Below the pieces are notes generated by a model. That model did not search any database. It was not told where the DNA came from and saw only the letters and a list, made by a program, of their open reading frames with translations. From assembly GCA_023420415.1 (NCBI GenBank), contig JAEZWF010000023.1:1-64000 (forward strand): a DNA stretch of 64,000 nt, read 5' to 3'. Below are positions 51,878 through 59,922 of this stretch, piece by piece. This stretch comes from Actinomycetes bacterium. Lineage in GTDB: Bacteria; Actinomycetota; Actinomycetes; Actinomycetales; Dermatophilaceae. Position numbers and translations under genes: made by a program. Within the stretch, counting starts at the first letter, position 1; each line of letters starts with the position of its first letter.

Positions 51878-53257
51878 ATGGCCACCATCATCACCATCGA
51901 AACGCCCACCCTGGGCGACCGCAGCTATCTGGTGCACGACGGATCCCGCGCCTTTGTCGTAGACCCGCAACGAGACATCGACCGTGTGACAAGCCTTGCC
52001 GAGGCTGAAGGTGTCCTGATTACTGATGTCTTCGAGACACACATCCACAACGACTACGTCACGGGAGGGCTGGCTCTTGCCGAGCACACCGGCGCGGTGT
52101 ACCACGTCAATGCAGACGACGATGTCGCCTACCAGCGCCATCCTATCCGTGACGGCGACACCGTCCGCGTGTCTGAGACCCTGACCGTCCGTGCAATCGC
52201 CACCCCGGGTCATACCTTCACGCATCTCGCGTTCGCAGTGCACGAAGGTGACCAGGCCATCGGCGTCTTCACAGGAGGCTCCCTTCTCTTCGGGGCCACC
52301 GGGCGACCGGACCTCTTGGGTGAAGACAACACCGACACCCTCGTCCGTCACCAGTACTCGTCGGCGCACCGGCTCGCCACCGATCTACCTGAGAACGCGA
52401 AGGTCCTACCGACCCACGGATTTGGGAGCTTCTGTGCCGCAGGTGGCACAAGTGGCAGCGATGCCTCGACCATCGGGGAAGAGAAGCGCATCAACCCGGC
52501 CTTGAACCTCTCCGAGGAGCAGTGGGTCGCGAATACCCTCTCTGGCCTCGACGCTTACCCGGCGTACTACGCTCACATGGGCCCGGCCAACGAGGCCGGT
52601 CCGGCAGCCCCTGACCTCGCACCCCCGGCACCGGCCGACAGCGCCACCATCGCACAGCACATCGCAAACGGGGACTGGGTCGTCGATCTGCGCAGCCGCA
52701 CCGCCTTCGCTGACGGACACGTCCGCGGAACGCTCAACATCGGCCTCGACGGACAGTTCTCCACCTACTTGGGTTGGTTGATCCCGTGGGGTACGCCTCT
52801 GACCCTCCTTGGTGACACTCCCGACCAGGTAGCAGAGGCGCAACGCGAACTGGTCCGCATCGGTATCGACGAACTCGAAGGTAGCGCCACCGGAGAGCCG
52901 AGCACGTGGACGCACGAGGAACTTGAGGAGTTCCGTCGCGCGACATTCGCAGACCTGAAATCCGTCCAACACCATCGCGCCGTCGAGATCCTGGACGTGC
53001 GCCGGACGCCTGAGTTCGACAATGGCCACATCGAGGGAGCGCGCAACATTCCTCTCCATCAAATCCTTGCGCGGATGGCGGAGGTGCCGCAGGGAGATCT
53101 CTGGGTCCACTGCGCCGGTGGCTACCGGGCATCGATAGCTGTCTCGGCCTTGGCAGCCAACGGGCACACAGCCGTGCTCATCGACGACAACTTCGATGAG
53201 CACGCGCGCGAGTCTGGACTCATCATTACCGAGCCCAGACTCGCCCAGCACGACTGA
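51878..53257 (+). CDS. Persulfide dioxygenase-like MBL + two rhodanese domains (copy B)
   Basis: 459 residues, same architecture as the copy at 38030. MBL: THIHNDYVTGG (H55, H57, D59) and TPGHT. First rhodanese lacks Cys; second has VHCAGGYRAS (C412). The segment FTGGSLLFGATGRPD again has Gly where ETHE1-type enzymes have the iron-binding Asp. Much of the chain is nearly the same as copy A, with differences spread along it, so they are paralogues or separately acquired orthologues, not a recent duplication. GAGAGGAA precedes the ATG. Confidence 0.8.
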   Translation: MATIITIETPTLGDRSYLVHDGSRAFVVDPQRDIDRVTSLAEAEGVLITDVFETHIHNDYVTGGLALAEHTGAVYHVNADDDVAYQRHPIRDGDTVRVSETLTVRAIATPGHTFTHLAFAVHEGDQAIGVFTGGSLLFGATGRPDLLGEDNTDTLVRHQYSSAHRLATDLPENAKVLPTHGFGSFCAAGGTSGSDASTIGEEKRINPALNLSEEQWVANTLSGLDAYPAYYAHMGPANEAGPAAPDLAPPAPADSATIAQHIANGDWVVDLRSRTAFADGHVRGTLNIGLDGQFSTYLGWLIPWGTPLTLLGDTPDQVAEAQRELVRIGIDELEGSATGEPSTWTHEELEEFRRATFADLKSVQHHRAVEILDVRRTPEFDNGHIEGARNIPLHQILARMAEVPQGDLWVHCAGGYRASIAVSALAANGHTAVLIDDNFDEHARESGLIITEPRLAQHD

Positions 53258-53303
53258 CCTTCCTTTCTGATTCACATTTCGTACCAAGCACAGGACACAC
53301 ATC

Positions 53304-53900
53304 ATGATTGAACCCCGAAGCACCTCACACCGACCGCCCGTTCTTGACGCGCACGGTGTCCGAGAATGGATGGGTCAGGCAGATGCGCCACGGATCCTCG
53401 ACGTTCGAACTCCGGCCGAATTCCGTGGGGCGCACATCCCGGGCTCGTACAACGTCCCCCTTGATCTGCTCAAGGAGCACCGCGCGGAGCTGGCAGACCA
53501 CCTCGACGAACACGTCGTGCTGGTCTGCCGGTCAGGAGCACGTGCTACCCAGGCCGAGCAGGCACTCAGTTCGGTACCCTCCGGCCTACCGCAGCTGCAC
53601 ATTCTTTCCGGCGGCCTGACCGCCTGGGAGCAGGCCGGAGCCCCTGTCTCGCGAGGCGAGGCGAAGTGGGAGCTGGAGCGACAGGTCAGGCTCGTCGCCG
53701 GATCGCTCGTCCTGCTCTTCATCCTGCTCTCCATCGTTCTCCCCTGGACCAAGTGGCTGGCCGGCCTGATCGGCGCAGGACTGACCATGGCGGCTCTGAC
53801 CAACAGCTGCCTGATGGGCATGATGCTGGCGAAGCTTCCCTACAACCGCGAGAAGTCGCCCGACATGCGCGATGTCATCCGTGACCTCACCCAGTCGTGA
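53304..53900 (+). CDS. Membrane-anchored rhodanese (YgaP-like)
   Basis: 198 residues. Rhodanese domain about 12-120 with active loop CRSGARAT (C75), then two membrane helices (about 133-150 and 154-176), the second with TNSCLMGMMLAKLPYN. E. coli YgaP has this layout, and its rhodanese faces the cytosol. It moves sulfur at the membrane and could link SQR products to the exporter. Last gene of the SQR-associated operon before a strong hairpin. Confidence 0.85.
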   Translation: MIEPRSTSHRPPVLDAHGVREWMGQADAPRILDVRTPAEFRGAHIPGSYNVPLDLLKEHRAELADHLDEHVVLVCRSGARATQAEQALSSVPSGLPQLHILSGGLTAWEQAGAPVSRGEAKWELERQVRLVAGSLVLLFILLSIVLPWTKWLAGLIGAGLTMAALTNSCLMGMMLAKLPYNREKSPDMRDVIRDLTQS

Positions 53901-53973
53901 ACTCGGTTGAGAACGTTGGTCGGCCTCAGCGCGCAACTCACATCTAGGACAGGCTTGGCCGGCAACGGCTCAT

Positions 53974-54007
53974 CTGGGCATCGGCACCCGTGGGTGCAGA
54001 TGCCCAG
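53974..54007 (+). terminator. Hairpin after the membrane rhodanese
   Basis: CTGGGCATC + GCACCC pair with GGGTGC + GATGCCCAG, a 15-pair stem broken by one position around a GT turn. It lies 74 bases past the stop at 53900. No T tract follows, as usual in this GC range. It separates the operon from the DUF2892/sigma pair. Confidence 0.65.
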
Positions 54008-54027
54008 CCGTACGGTCATGTATCTCT

Positions 54028-54068
54028 TTGAGGGGTCACTACGTCCATGCAACGACAGAACCCCTCAA
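54028..54068. promoter_or_regulatory. Leader inverted repeat before the DUF2892 gene
   Basis: Perfect 9-base arms TTGAGGGGT (54028-54036) and ACCCCTCAA (54060-54068) lie 15 bases before the start codon. A palindromic ribosome site, GGAGATCTCC (54074-54083), touches the ATG. Possible operator or translation-controlling fold. Confidence 0.45.
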
Positions 54069-54083
54069 CAACCGGAGATCTCC

Positions 54084-54329
54084 ATGAAGCTCAACATGGG
54101 CACCCTCGACCGACGCCTACGCCTTTTCCTCGTCGCCCCCGCACTGATCCTGGCGGGAGTCCTGATCGGACCAGGCGGGATCCTGGCCATCGTGCTGTAC
54201 GTTCTCGCAGGAGTGATGGTCGCCACCTCCCTAGCCGGGTCGTGCCCGCTCTACACACTCTTGGGAATCCGCACGTGCCCCATCTCCAGCGAGCACACTC
54301 CCGCCACCTCCAGCCCTTCGTTGACCTGA
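54084..54329 (+). CDS. DUF2892-like small membrane protein
   Basis: 81 residues from the ATG at 54084. Two membrane helices (about 15-32 and 34-52), opening with MKLNMGTLDRRLRLF and including SLAGSCPLYTLLGIRTCP, the usual DUF2892/YgaP-tail pattern with two Cys. Function unsettled; often found with rhodaneses and sulfur genes. The sigma gene starts 16 bases after its stop. It is a plausible membrane partner of the rhodaneses. Confidence 0.8.
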   Translation: MKLNMGTLDRRLRLFLVAPALILAGVLIGPGGILAIVLYVLAGVMVATSLAGSCPLYTLLGIRTCPISSEHTPATSSPSLT

Positions 54330-54345
54330 CTTACGGGTGGAGTAG

Positions 54346-55104
54346 GTGATCAACGCGGACGAACTCGTCGCTGAGGTTCCCGGGCTGATGCGCTACGCAC
54401 GAACCATCGTCCGCGATCAGGCGTTAGCAGAGGATCTCGTGCAGGAGACCTTGGTGCGGGCACTGGAACGGGGGCACTCGTTCCGGGGCGATTCGTCACT
54501 GGCCACCTGGCTGCACCGCATTCTGCACAACGCGGCCGTGGACCACTCGCGCCGTCACCGAGAGGAGCCGACCGAGGACGTCGCGACGCTCGTCGAGGAG
54601 AGGTGGCGCGACGAGCGCTACTCGGTGGACGCCTCTGTCGTGGCAGCCCGCGCCGAGACCGTCGAAGCGCTCAAGGACTCCCTCCTCCGACTACCGCTGA
54701 TCTACCGGACCGCTGTGGTGCTCCACGACATGGAGGGACTCACGATGCTCCAGATCGCAAAGATCCAGCAGGTCCAGCTGCCAGCAGCCAAGCAGCGACT
54801 GCGACGTGGGCGAATGATGCTAGTCACTGCCCTCGCCAGCCGTTGGGAACGCCGCATCGCCATAGAGGGCGTGCCTTTGACATGTTGGGACGCTCGCTCC
54901 AGGGTCTCGGACTACCTGGATGACACCTTGGCGGCGCGTGAGCGACACCTTGTCGAGACCCATCTGGCCGATTGCCCCACCTGCCCACCGCTATTCGATG
55001 CCCTCGTCCAGACCCGCCGCTGCGTCGGCCTACTCCGAGACCCCGACTCCACAATCCCTGCCGACCTCGTCGAGCGAATCATCCAGGCCAGCCGTGCCTC
55101 GTGA
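54346..55104 (+). CDS. ECF sigma factor fused to a zinc anti-sigma domain
   Basis: 252 residues from a GTG. Region 2 at about 10-70 (LAEDLVQETLVRALERG, TWLHRILHNAAVDHSRR), region 4 at about 108-165 (RLPLIYRTAVVLHDMEGLTM). A C-terminal ZAS-type domain has C180 and then H206-x3-C210-x2-C213. Such zinc sites respond to oxidants in stand-alone anti-sigma factors. Here sensor and sigma are one chain, so intramolecular control is suggested. Oxidation or persulfidation of the Cys could release the sigma. Targets unknown; the DUF2892 promoter is a candidate. Confidence 0.8.
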   Translation: MINADELVAEVPGLMRYARTIVRDQALAEDLVQETLVRALERGHSFRGDSSLATWLHRILHNAAVDHSRRHREEPTEDVATLVEERWRDERYSVDASVVAARAETVEALKDSLLRLPLIYRTAVVLHDMEGLTMLQIAKIQQVQLPAAKQRLRRGRMMLVTALASRWERRIAIEGVPLTCWDARSRVSDYLDDTLAARERHLVETHLADCPTCPPLFDALVQTRRCVGLLRDPDSTIPADLVERIIQASRAS

Positions 55105-55435
55105 CGCAACCGTCGCGGCCGCTCAGTGCCTTGATGCCGTGGTGCTGCAGGCGCGGTGTCAACCTGATTCAAATTGGCGTGAACATCGTGCCCATCGAAG
55201 AGCCTGCTGCACAAGCACGTGACAGTTCTCGGTCAAGCCTCCCCGCTGGACTAACTCGACAGGTCGGGCAACGGGGTGATGGCAGGTTTGTTCCGCGCCG
55301 ACCGTGGGCACGGTGGTGATTGTGTTCGTGGGGCCATGCTGGCATGGCGTCTCGTCGATCGCCGTCCGAGCTGTGGCAGCGGGCGTTGCTCCATCCGCCG
55401 GCCAGAGTGCGATGGAATCGTCCGTCAATGGCGCC
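55105..55435. other. Intergenic region with no gene found
   Basis: 331 bases between the convergent sigma and cydB genes. Codon use and composition look non-coding in all frames, and no clear hairpin or repeat was found. It may hold debris of a lost gene, but no protein family could be recognised. Confidence 0.4.
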
Positions 55436-56437
55436 TCAGTGGTGGGTCCAGTCGGTTGATTGGGTGAGTTTAAAGAGATACACCAGCGGCGGCAGCACGA
55501 CGACGCCGGCGAGGGCGACCACCACGAGGAGGCCGATCAAAGTCGCAGGAGCAGCGGCTGCGTCGGCGATTTGGACTTCGTCGACCAGAAGCCATGGGTA
55601 CTGGCCCAACCCCCACCCGCTAATGACGGATGCGACTGCGAGAACCGCCGTTACTCGCGCGGGCTGGTACCTCCGGGCAGCGATGAGGGCCAAGGTCGTG
55701 GCCCCGGTCAGCCCGGAGATGGCAATCAGTGGTGCGGCTCGGCCGGTCAGTCCGACGGCCAAGGTCGGGGCATCGCGCAGGATCGGGATGAGCGCGGCGA
55801 AGACCACGGCGCCGGTGGCTGCCCCGACCACGAGGGTGCGTCGCCGTAGGGAGGCGGCCAGATCGATTCGGCCGCCGCGGTAGGCGTCGGCGGTCAGGAA
55901 TGTTCCCGCGAGTAAGGCGCAGCTGCCCACGGCGATGGCACCACCCCACAGTGAGGTGGGGTTGAGCCACGACGTCCAGAGGTCCCCTCGACGCGTGGCC
56001 GGCACACGGCCCGAGGCGATGGCGCCGGCGACGGTTCCAAGGAAGAAAGGGGTGATCAGTGAGGAGGCGGCGAAGATCGCGCCGTACAATCGTGCCTGGG
56101 TGACTGTGGGCGCGAACTTGCGGAACGCGAACGCCGCTCCGCGCAGGACGATGCCGAGCAGCGCCAAGAACATCGGAAGGATGAGCGTGTTCATGGCGGC
56201 GGCGAAGGAGGCGGGGAACCCAGTCCACCACATGACCAAAACGTAGATGAGCCATACGTGGTTGGCTTCCCATACCGGTCCGATGCTGTGGTCGATGAGG
56301 GTGCGTACCTCAGCGCCACGACGGGTGCCGCCAGCCGTGAGGTCGTAGAACCCGGACCCGAAGTCTGCGCCGCCGAAGAGGGCGTAAATGACTACTCCGG
56401 CGAACAGGGCCGCGGCTACTGCGGTATCAAGAGTCAT
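55436..56437 (-). CDS. cydB: Cytochrome bd oxidase subunit II
   Basis: 333 residues with about eight to nine membrane helices. Starts with TLDTAVAAALFAGVVIYALFGGADFGSGF and has GPVWEANHVWLIYVLVMWW, the strongly conserved CydB segment. Forms the quinol oxidase with CydA, facing the membrane. Overlaps CydA by ATGA, so expression is coupled. Bd-type oxidases are known to tolerate sulfide better than heme-copper oxidases, which fits the cargo. No CydX-like or CydDC genes are visible here. Confidence 0.9.
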   Translation of the reverse strand: MTLDTAVAAALFAGVVIYALFGGADFGSGFYDLTAGGTRRGAEVRTLIDHSIGPVWEANHVWLIYVLVMWWTGFPASFAAAMNTLILPMFLALLGIVLRGAAFAFRKFAPTVTQARLYGAIFAASSLITPFFLGTVAGAIASGRVPATRRGDLWTSWLNPTSLWGGAIAVGSCALLAGTFLTADAYRGGRIDLAASLRRRTLVVGAATGAVVFAALIPILRDAPTLAVGLTGRAAPLIAISGLTGATTLALIAARRYQPARVTAVLAVASVISGWGLGQYPWLLVDEVQIADAAAAPATLIGLLVVVALAGVVVLPPLVYLFKLTQSTDWTHH

Positions 56438-57849
56438 GGCGCTGTCGCTTCGTGGTCGGTGGGGGGTCGTCTTCCACCAGCGGCATCAGATTGGGGGCCG
56501 TACGGGCTGGGCAGGTCTTCTTCTCCGGCGCGCCAGCGTCGTGCCATGGAGCGCAGCACGAGTGCCGCGCCGATGGTAAGCCCGGTGTAGAGGACGGCCG
56601 TGGCGACCAGGAGAATCCAGATCTGGGGATTGTCTCCTGCGGCGTCACGAGTGCGTAGGTAGCCGTAGACGACCCAAGGTTGGCGCCCGACTTCGGTCGC
56701 GACCCATCCCAGCTCCATGGCCAGGACCGCGAGCGGGCCGGCGATGACCGCGAAGCGCAGCGCCCAGCGGTTGCTGAGTGGGTCGCGTCCTCGCCAGCGG
56801 GCGAACCAGTAGAGGGCCGCGGCGAGGAAGAGCAGGGTGCCGATGCCGACCATGGACTGGAAGGCGACGTGGGTGATGTTGATCGGCGGGCGGTCGGCCG
56901 GTGCGATGGTGTCAAGGCCTTGGACAGGCGCGGTGAATGAGTTGCGAGCTATGACCGATCCCAGACCTGGGATGTCCAGGGAGTAGCGCACCTGGCCGTC
57001 GATGAGGAGGCCGCCGAGGCGTAGCGGCGAGGGGCTTTCTGTCTTGGTCGCGAGTTCGAAAGCGGCTAGTTTGGCCGGTTGCGCTTCGGCGATCCGTAGC
57101 CCGAGGACGTGCCCGACGAGGGGTTGGATCAGGGCGGCCGCGCTAGCGAAGGCGAGGGGGATGGTGAAGCCGAGGCGGTGGTGACGGTCGTCGCGGCCGC
57201 GCAGCATACCTGCGGCGTACACGCCGGCCACGAGGAATCCGACGATCATGTAGGCGGCGACCCACATGTGCGCGAACTGAAGGATGGCTCCGGGGTTGAA
57301 GAGCACTGCCCACGGGTTTACGTCGACGACCTGACCATCAACGAGGCGGAAACCGACGGGCATGTTCATCCAGGCGTTTACCGAGATGACGCAGTAACTG
57401 CCCACCACGCCGGCGGCGGCCATCGGGACCAGCATCACCAAGTGCCGTTTGGGCGGGATCCGTCCCCAGCCGTAGAGGTACAGGCCCAGGAAGATGGCCT
57501 CGACGAAGAACGAAAGCCCCTCGAACGCGAAGGGCAGGCCAAGTACGCCGCCATAGCGGCCCATGAGCCCAGGCCAGAGCAGTCCCATCTCGAAGCTGAG
57601 CACCGTCCCGGACACCGCGCCGATGGCAAAGAGCACGGCCGAGACCTTGGCCCAGCGTTGGGCGAGACCCAGCGCGACGTCGTCCCTGCGATACACGCCT
57701 TGCCAGTGCGCGGCCAAGATGATCGCCGGCCACGCGACTCCGAACGATGCCAGGATGATGTGCCACCCCAGCGATAGCGCCATCTGGTTGCGGGCCGGTA
57801 GCAAGCCGGCTGGATCCTCGAGAGCTAGTGCTTGGACGGCGTGCAGCAC
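56434..57849 (-). CDS. cydA: Cytochrome bd oxidase subunit I
   Basis: 471 residues from a GTG at 57849, with GGAAGGA upstream. Nine membrane helices expected. NQMALSLGWHIILASFGVAWP (axial His at 30), GLSFFVEAIFLGLYLYGW (heme-region Glu), and GRQPWVVYGYLRT (quinol site) are present. The Q-loop (about 250-320) is short, as in the CIO-like class. It oxidises quinol and reduces O2 to water without pumping. With SQR on the same element it could form a complete sulfide-to-oxygen pathway. Confidence 0.9.
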   Translation of the reverse strand: MLHAVQALALEDPAGLLPARNQMALSLGWHIILASFGVAWPAIILAAHWQGVYRRDDVALGLAQRWAKVSAVLFAIGAVSGTVLSFEMGLLWPGLMGRYGGVLGLPFAFEGLSFFVEAIFLGLYLYGWGRIPPKRHLVMLVPMAAAGVVGSYCVISVNAWMNMPVGFRLVDGQVVDVNPWAVLFNPGAILQFAHMWVAAYMIVGFLVAGVYAAGMLRGRDDRHHRLGFTIPLAFASAAALIQPLVGHVLGLRIAEAQPAKLAAFELATKTESPSPLRLGGLLIDGQVRYSLDIPGLGSVIARNSFTAPVQGLDTIAPADRPPINITHVAFQSMVGIGTLLFLAAALYWFARWRGRDPLSNRWALRFAVIAGPLAVLAMELGWVATEVGRQPWVVYGYLRTRDAAGDNPQIWILLVATAVLYTGLTIGAALVLRSMARRWRAGEEDLPSPYGPQSDAAGGRRPPTDHEATAP

Positions 57850-57883
57850 GGATGTCCTTCCGAGTTCGGGCTACGCCTCGGAC

Positions 57884-58528
57884 TTAGGCCGAAGGGTGTT
57901 GGACCGGCTGCGGGATCAGCCGCAGGTATGGCTTGACCGGGCGGTATCCGGGGAAGCGCAGCCGAGCGTCGTCGTCGTTCATGGCGAGCCCGATGATGAC
58001 GTCCTGACCTGGCACCCAGTCTGCCGGGGTGGCAACCGGATCGGCAGCGGAGACCTGGAGGGCGTCGATGGCCCGCAAGATCTCGGCGAAGTTGCGGCCT
58101 GTAGTCATGGGATACAGGAGAATAAGCTGGACCTTCTTGGCCGGGTCGATGACATATACCGCACGCACGGTCTGAGTGTCGTTGAGCCCGGGGTGAATCA
58201 TCCCGTACAGGTCCGAAACCTTGCCATCGGCATCAGCGATCACCGGAAAGTTCATTTCTGTGCCCTGCGTTTCCCCGATATCGGACTCCCAGGCGTGGTG
58301 GGACTCCACCGAGTCCACGGACAACCCCAGCAGCTTGACGTTGCGGGCGTCAAACGCCGGCTTCAGCGCGGCGGCCGCACCCAGCTCAGTCGTGCACACC
58401 GGGGTGAAGTCGCCAGGGTGAGAGAACAGCACTCCCCAACTATCGCCGAGATAGTCGTGGAAACAGATCCTCCCCCGGGTGGTCTCGGCCGTGAAGTCAG
58501 GGGCGATGTCGCCCAACATCACACTCAT
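57884..58528 (-). CDS. 1-Cys peroxiredoxin (Prx6-type)
   Basis: 214 residues from the ATG at 58528 with GGAGGAG upstream. The active segment HPGDFTPVCTTELG has the peroxidatic C45. The chain continues with a long C-terminal domain (about 140-214), the Prx6/AhpC-like 1-Cys layout, and no partner resolving Cys is seen. It reduces peroxides and possibly oxidised sulfur species. A row of 7-base repeats sits in its promoter, shared with the GntR gene next door. Separated from cydA by 34 bases, so cotranscription is possible. Confidence 0.85.
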   Translation of the reverse strand: MSVMLGDIAPDFTAETTRGRICFHDYLGDSWGVLFSHPGDFTPVCTTELGAAAALKPAFDARNVKLLGLSVDSVESHHAWESDIGETQGTEMNFPVIADADGKVSDLYGMIHPGLNDTQTVRAVYVIDPAKKVQLILLYPMTTGRNFAEILRAIDALQVSAADPVATPADWVPGQDVIIGLAMNDDDARLRFPGYRPVKPYLRLIPQPVQHPSA

Positions 58529-58544
58529 CTCGCTCCTCCAAATC

Positions 58545-58571
58545 ATCGATGATCGATGATCGATGATCGAC
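58545..58571. repeat. Tandem heptamers in the peroxiredoxin/GntR divergent promoter
   Basis: ATCGATG occurs three times in perfect tandem (58545-58565), followed by a partial fourth copy. The set lies 17 bases from the peroxiredoxin ATG and 17 bases before the GntR start. ATCGAT is itself palindromic, so overlapping dimer sites are possible. Likely binding array for the GntR/FadR-type regulator. Confidence 0.6.
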
Positions 58572-58587
58572 AGCGTAGCATCGCCGT

Positions 58588-59256
58588 GTGAGTTCGTTGA
58601 CGCCCCGTGCGCTGCCCACTGAGAGATCGACCACTGCCCCGAGAAGGGGAGCACCCCTCCCCCAGCAGGTTCGCGAATTGATCTTTGCGCGCATTCTCGC
58701 TGGCGAGTACAGGCCAGGAGAGCGTCTGGTTGAGACGAGGGTCAGCCGCGAGCTGGGGGTCAGCCAAGGCTCGGTTCGTGAGGCCCTGCGGCAATTGGAG
58801 GTTGTCGGGTTGCTTGAGTACACCCCGCATAAAGGAGTGACCGTCCGCAGGACCACCCCCACTGAGTACGTTGAGACCGCGCTCGTTCGCGCTGTCTTGG
58901 AGGCTGCTGCCGCAGAACTTGCCGCGACCCGCGGGATGCTAACGGCGCCGCTCACAGAGAAGGTTGAGGCGATGGATGAGGCTGCTCAGACACGAGACCT
59001 GCGCTCTTGGGTAGCGGCCGCGGTCGATTTCCATCGCCTCATCTTGGAGGGTTCCGGCAATGCCGTACTGCTGTCCACCTGGGAGAGCTTGAACATTGAA
59101 GCGCGCACCATCCAGGTCGTGCTTCATCCCAGCGTGGATCTCGAGTCCCAGCGCTCCGCCCATCAGGGCATCATCGAAGCACTGGACTCACACGATCCGG
59201 TCCGGGCAGGGTCGCTATCGCGCGCTCACGAAGAGTCCTTCATTCCCCGGGAGTAG
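58588..59256 (+). CDS. GntR regulator of the FadR/FCD class
   Basis: 222 residues from a GTG at 58588. An N-terminal winged HTH (RLVETRVSRELGVSQGSVREALRQLE) is followed by an all-helical FCD-type domain (about 95-215) with VDFHRLILEG and HQGIIEAL metal or ligand residues. It faces away from the peroxiredoxin gene with the heptamer array between them, so it probably represses or activates that gene and perhaps cydAB. The effector is unknown. Last gene before the right end of the element. Confidence 0.8.
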   Translation: MSSLTPRALPTERSTTAPRRGAPLPQQVRELIFARILAGEYRPGERLVETRVSRELGVSQGSVREALRQLEVVGLLEYTPHKGVTVRRTTPTEYVETALVRAVLEAAAAELAATRGMLTAPLTEKVEAMDEAAQTRDLRSWVAAAVDFHRLILEGSGNAVLLSTWESLNIEARTIQVVLHPSVDLESQRSAHQGIIEALDSHDPVRAGSLSRAHEESFIPRE

Positions 59257-59822
59257 CCCTAGGGACAGCCTTCTGCAAGAGGTTGCCGGGCCGGACATGT
59301 CCACTCGCGGTCGGTGCGAACACGACCCGCGGAGACTCTCGAAGGACCGGACCAGCGGGTGACGGTGAAGCTGGCCGCCCCTGCCAGTTGCCGCCCGTCG
59401 ACGTTCACCAGCCCCATGCCGCGACGTAGGTCGCCCCTTCCACCAACTTCATGTCGGGATGCCGCCCGATGAGCCCTCATGCTCCTATTCCGTGTCAACG
59501 CCTCAGCCCGCGGGCTCCTAGTTGATCGACTGCCGGGATTGAGTTCGCCGACTCGGGCCTGCCAGGCGCGATCTAGGCGCCGTAAGCATGCGGCGCAGGC
59601 CTAGATCGGTTCCCGCGATGCGGCTCCGTACCGGGTCGGGATTGTCAACGTCGGGATGGCCGGTGCCGAGTGACCGATCGAGACCGGCGAGCGGCGGCAG
59701 TCAAGCGGTGCAATTCTGGTGCAGTTGCTAGGACTTTCGCTCCTCGGCGCACCGACATAGAGTGGGCGACGCTAAGCACGGACAGCGACCGTCCGAGTCC
59801 GCCTGAGACTGAGTCCTTCGAC
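59257..59822. other. Right-end non-coding region of the element
   Basis: 566 bases without a credible gene. Contents: an inverted repeat CGATCTAGG / CCTAGATCG with inner CGCCG / CGGCG (59569-59608), and three direct copies of GTCGGGAT (59453, 59635, 59650). Repeats near an att core may be recombinase or excisionase arm sites, or the hairpin may be a terminator. No integrase is seen on this side. Confidence 0.45.
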
Positions 59823-59867
59823 CTTTTAATCCGTAGGTTGTGGGTTCGAGCCCCACGGGGCCCACCA
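59823..59867 (+). other. Attachment site: displaced 3' part of tRNA-Lys (TTT)
   Basis: CTTTTAATCC opens with the anticodon loop, then the variable loop, a T-arm with GTGGG/TTCGAGC/CCCAC, an acceptor strand and terminal CCA. The acceptor needs a 5' GGGCCCC strand, and nothing like it or a D-arm lies in the 75 bases upstream, so this is a fragment, not a gene. The break falls in the anticodon loop, a common crossover point for tRNA-integrating elements. It marks attR here. Confidence 0.85.
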
Positions 59868-59922
59868 CGCACGCCCTGCCGCCCACCGTGAGCTGTCGGT
59901 GGCCGCGCTTACCGTCGATGCA

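Larger units (their letters stand above)
1..59867. mobile_element. Integrative conjugative element, right-hand part, inserted in a tRNA-Lys gene
   Basis: Seen: a complete set of conjugation proteins (relaxase, coupling ATPase, VirB4, VirB6-like and wall hydrolase), a Tad pilus operon, multi-gene cargo, and a right edge marked by an isolated tRNA-Lys 3' fragment followed by unrelated chromosome-type genes. Known: tyrosine-recombinase elements commonly insert in the 3' half of tRNA genes and displace a 3' copy to the far end. Inferred: this is the distal end, and the integrase and intact tRNA-Lys lie left of position 1. No integrase, excisionase or replication initiator was recognised here. The left limit is not visible. 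All boundaries inside the element are functional, not mapped. Confidence 0.75.

Noticed and set aside
59791..59867. Intact tRNA-Lys gene
   Set aside because: The T-arm, anticodon loop and CCA are present, but no D-arm and no 5' acceptor strand complementary to GGGGCCC can be found upstream.
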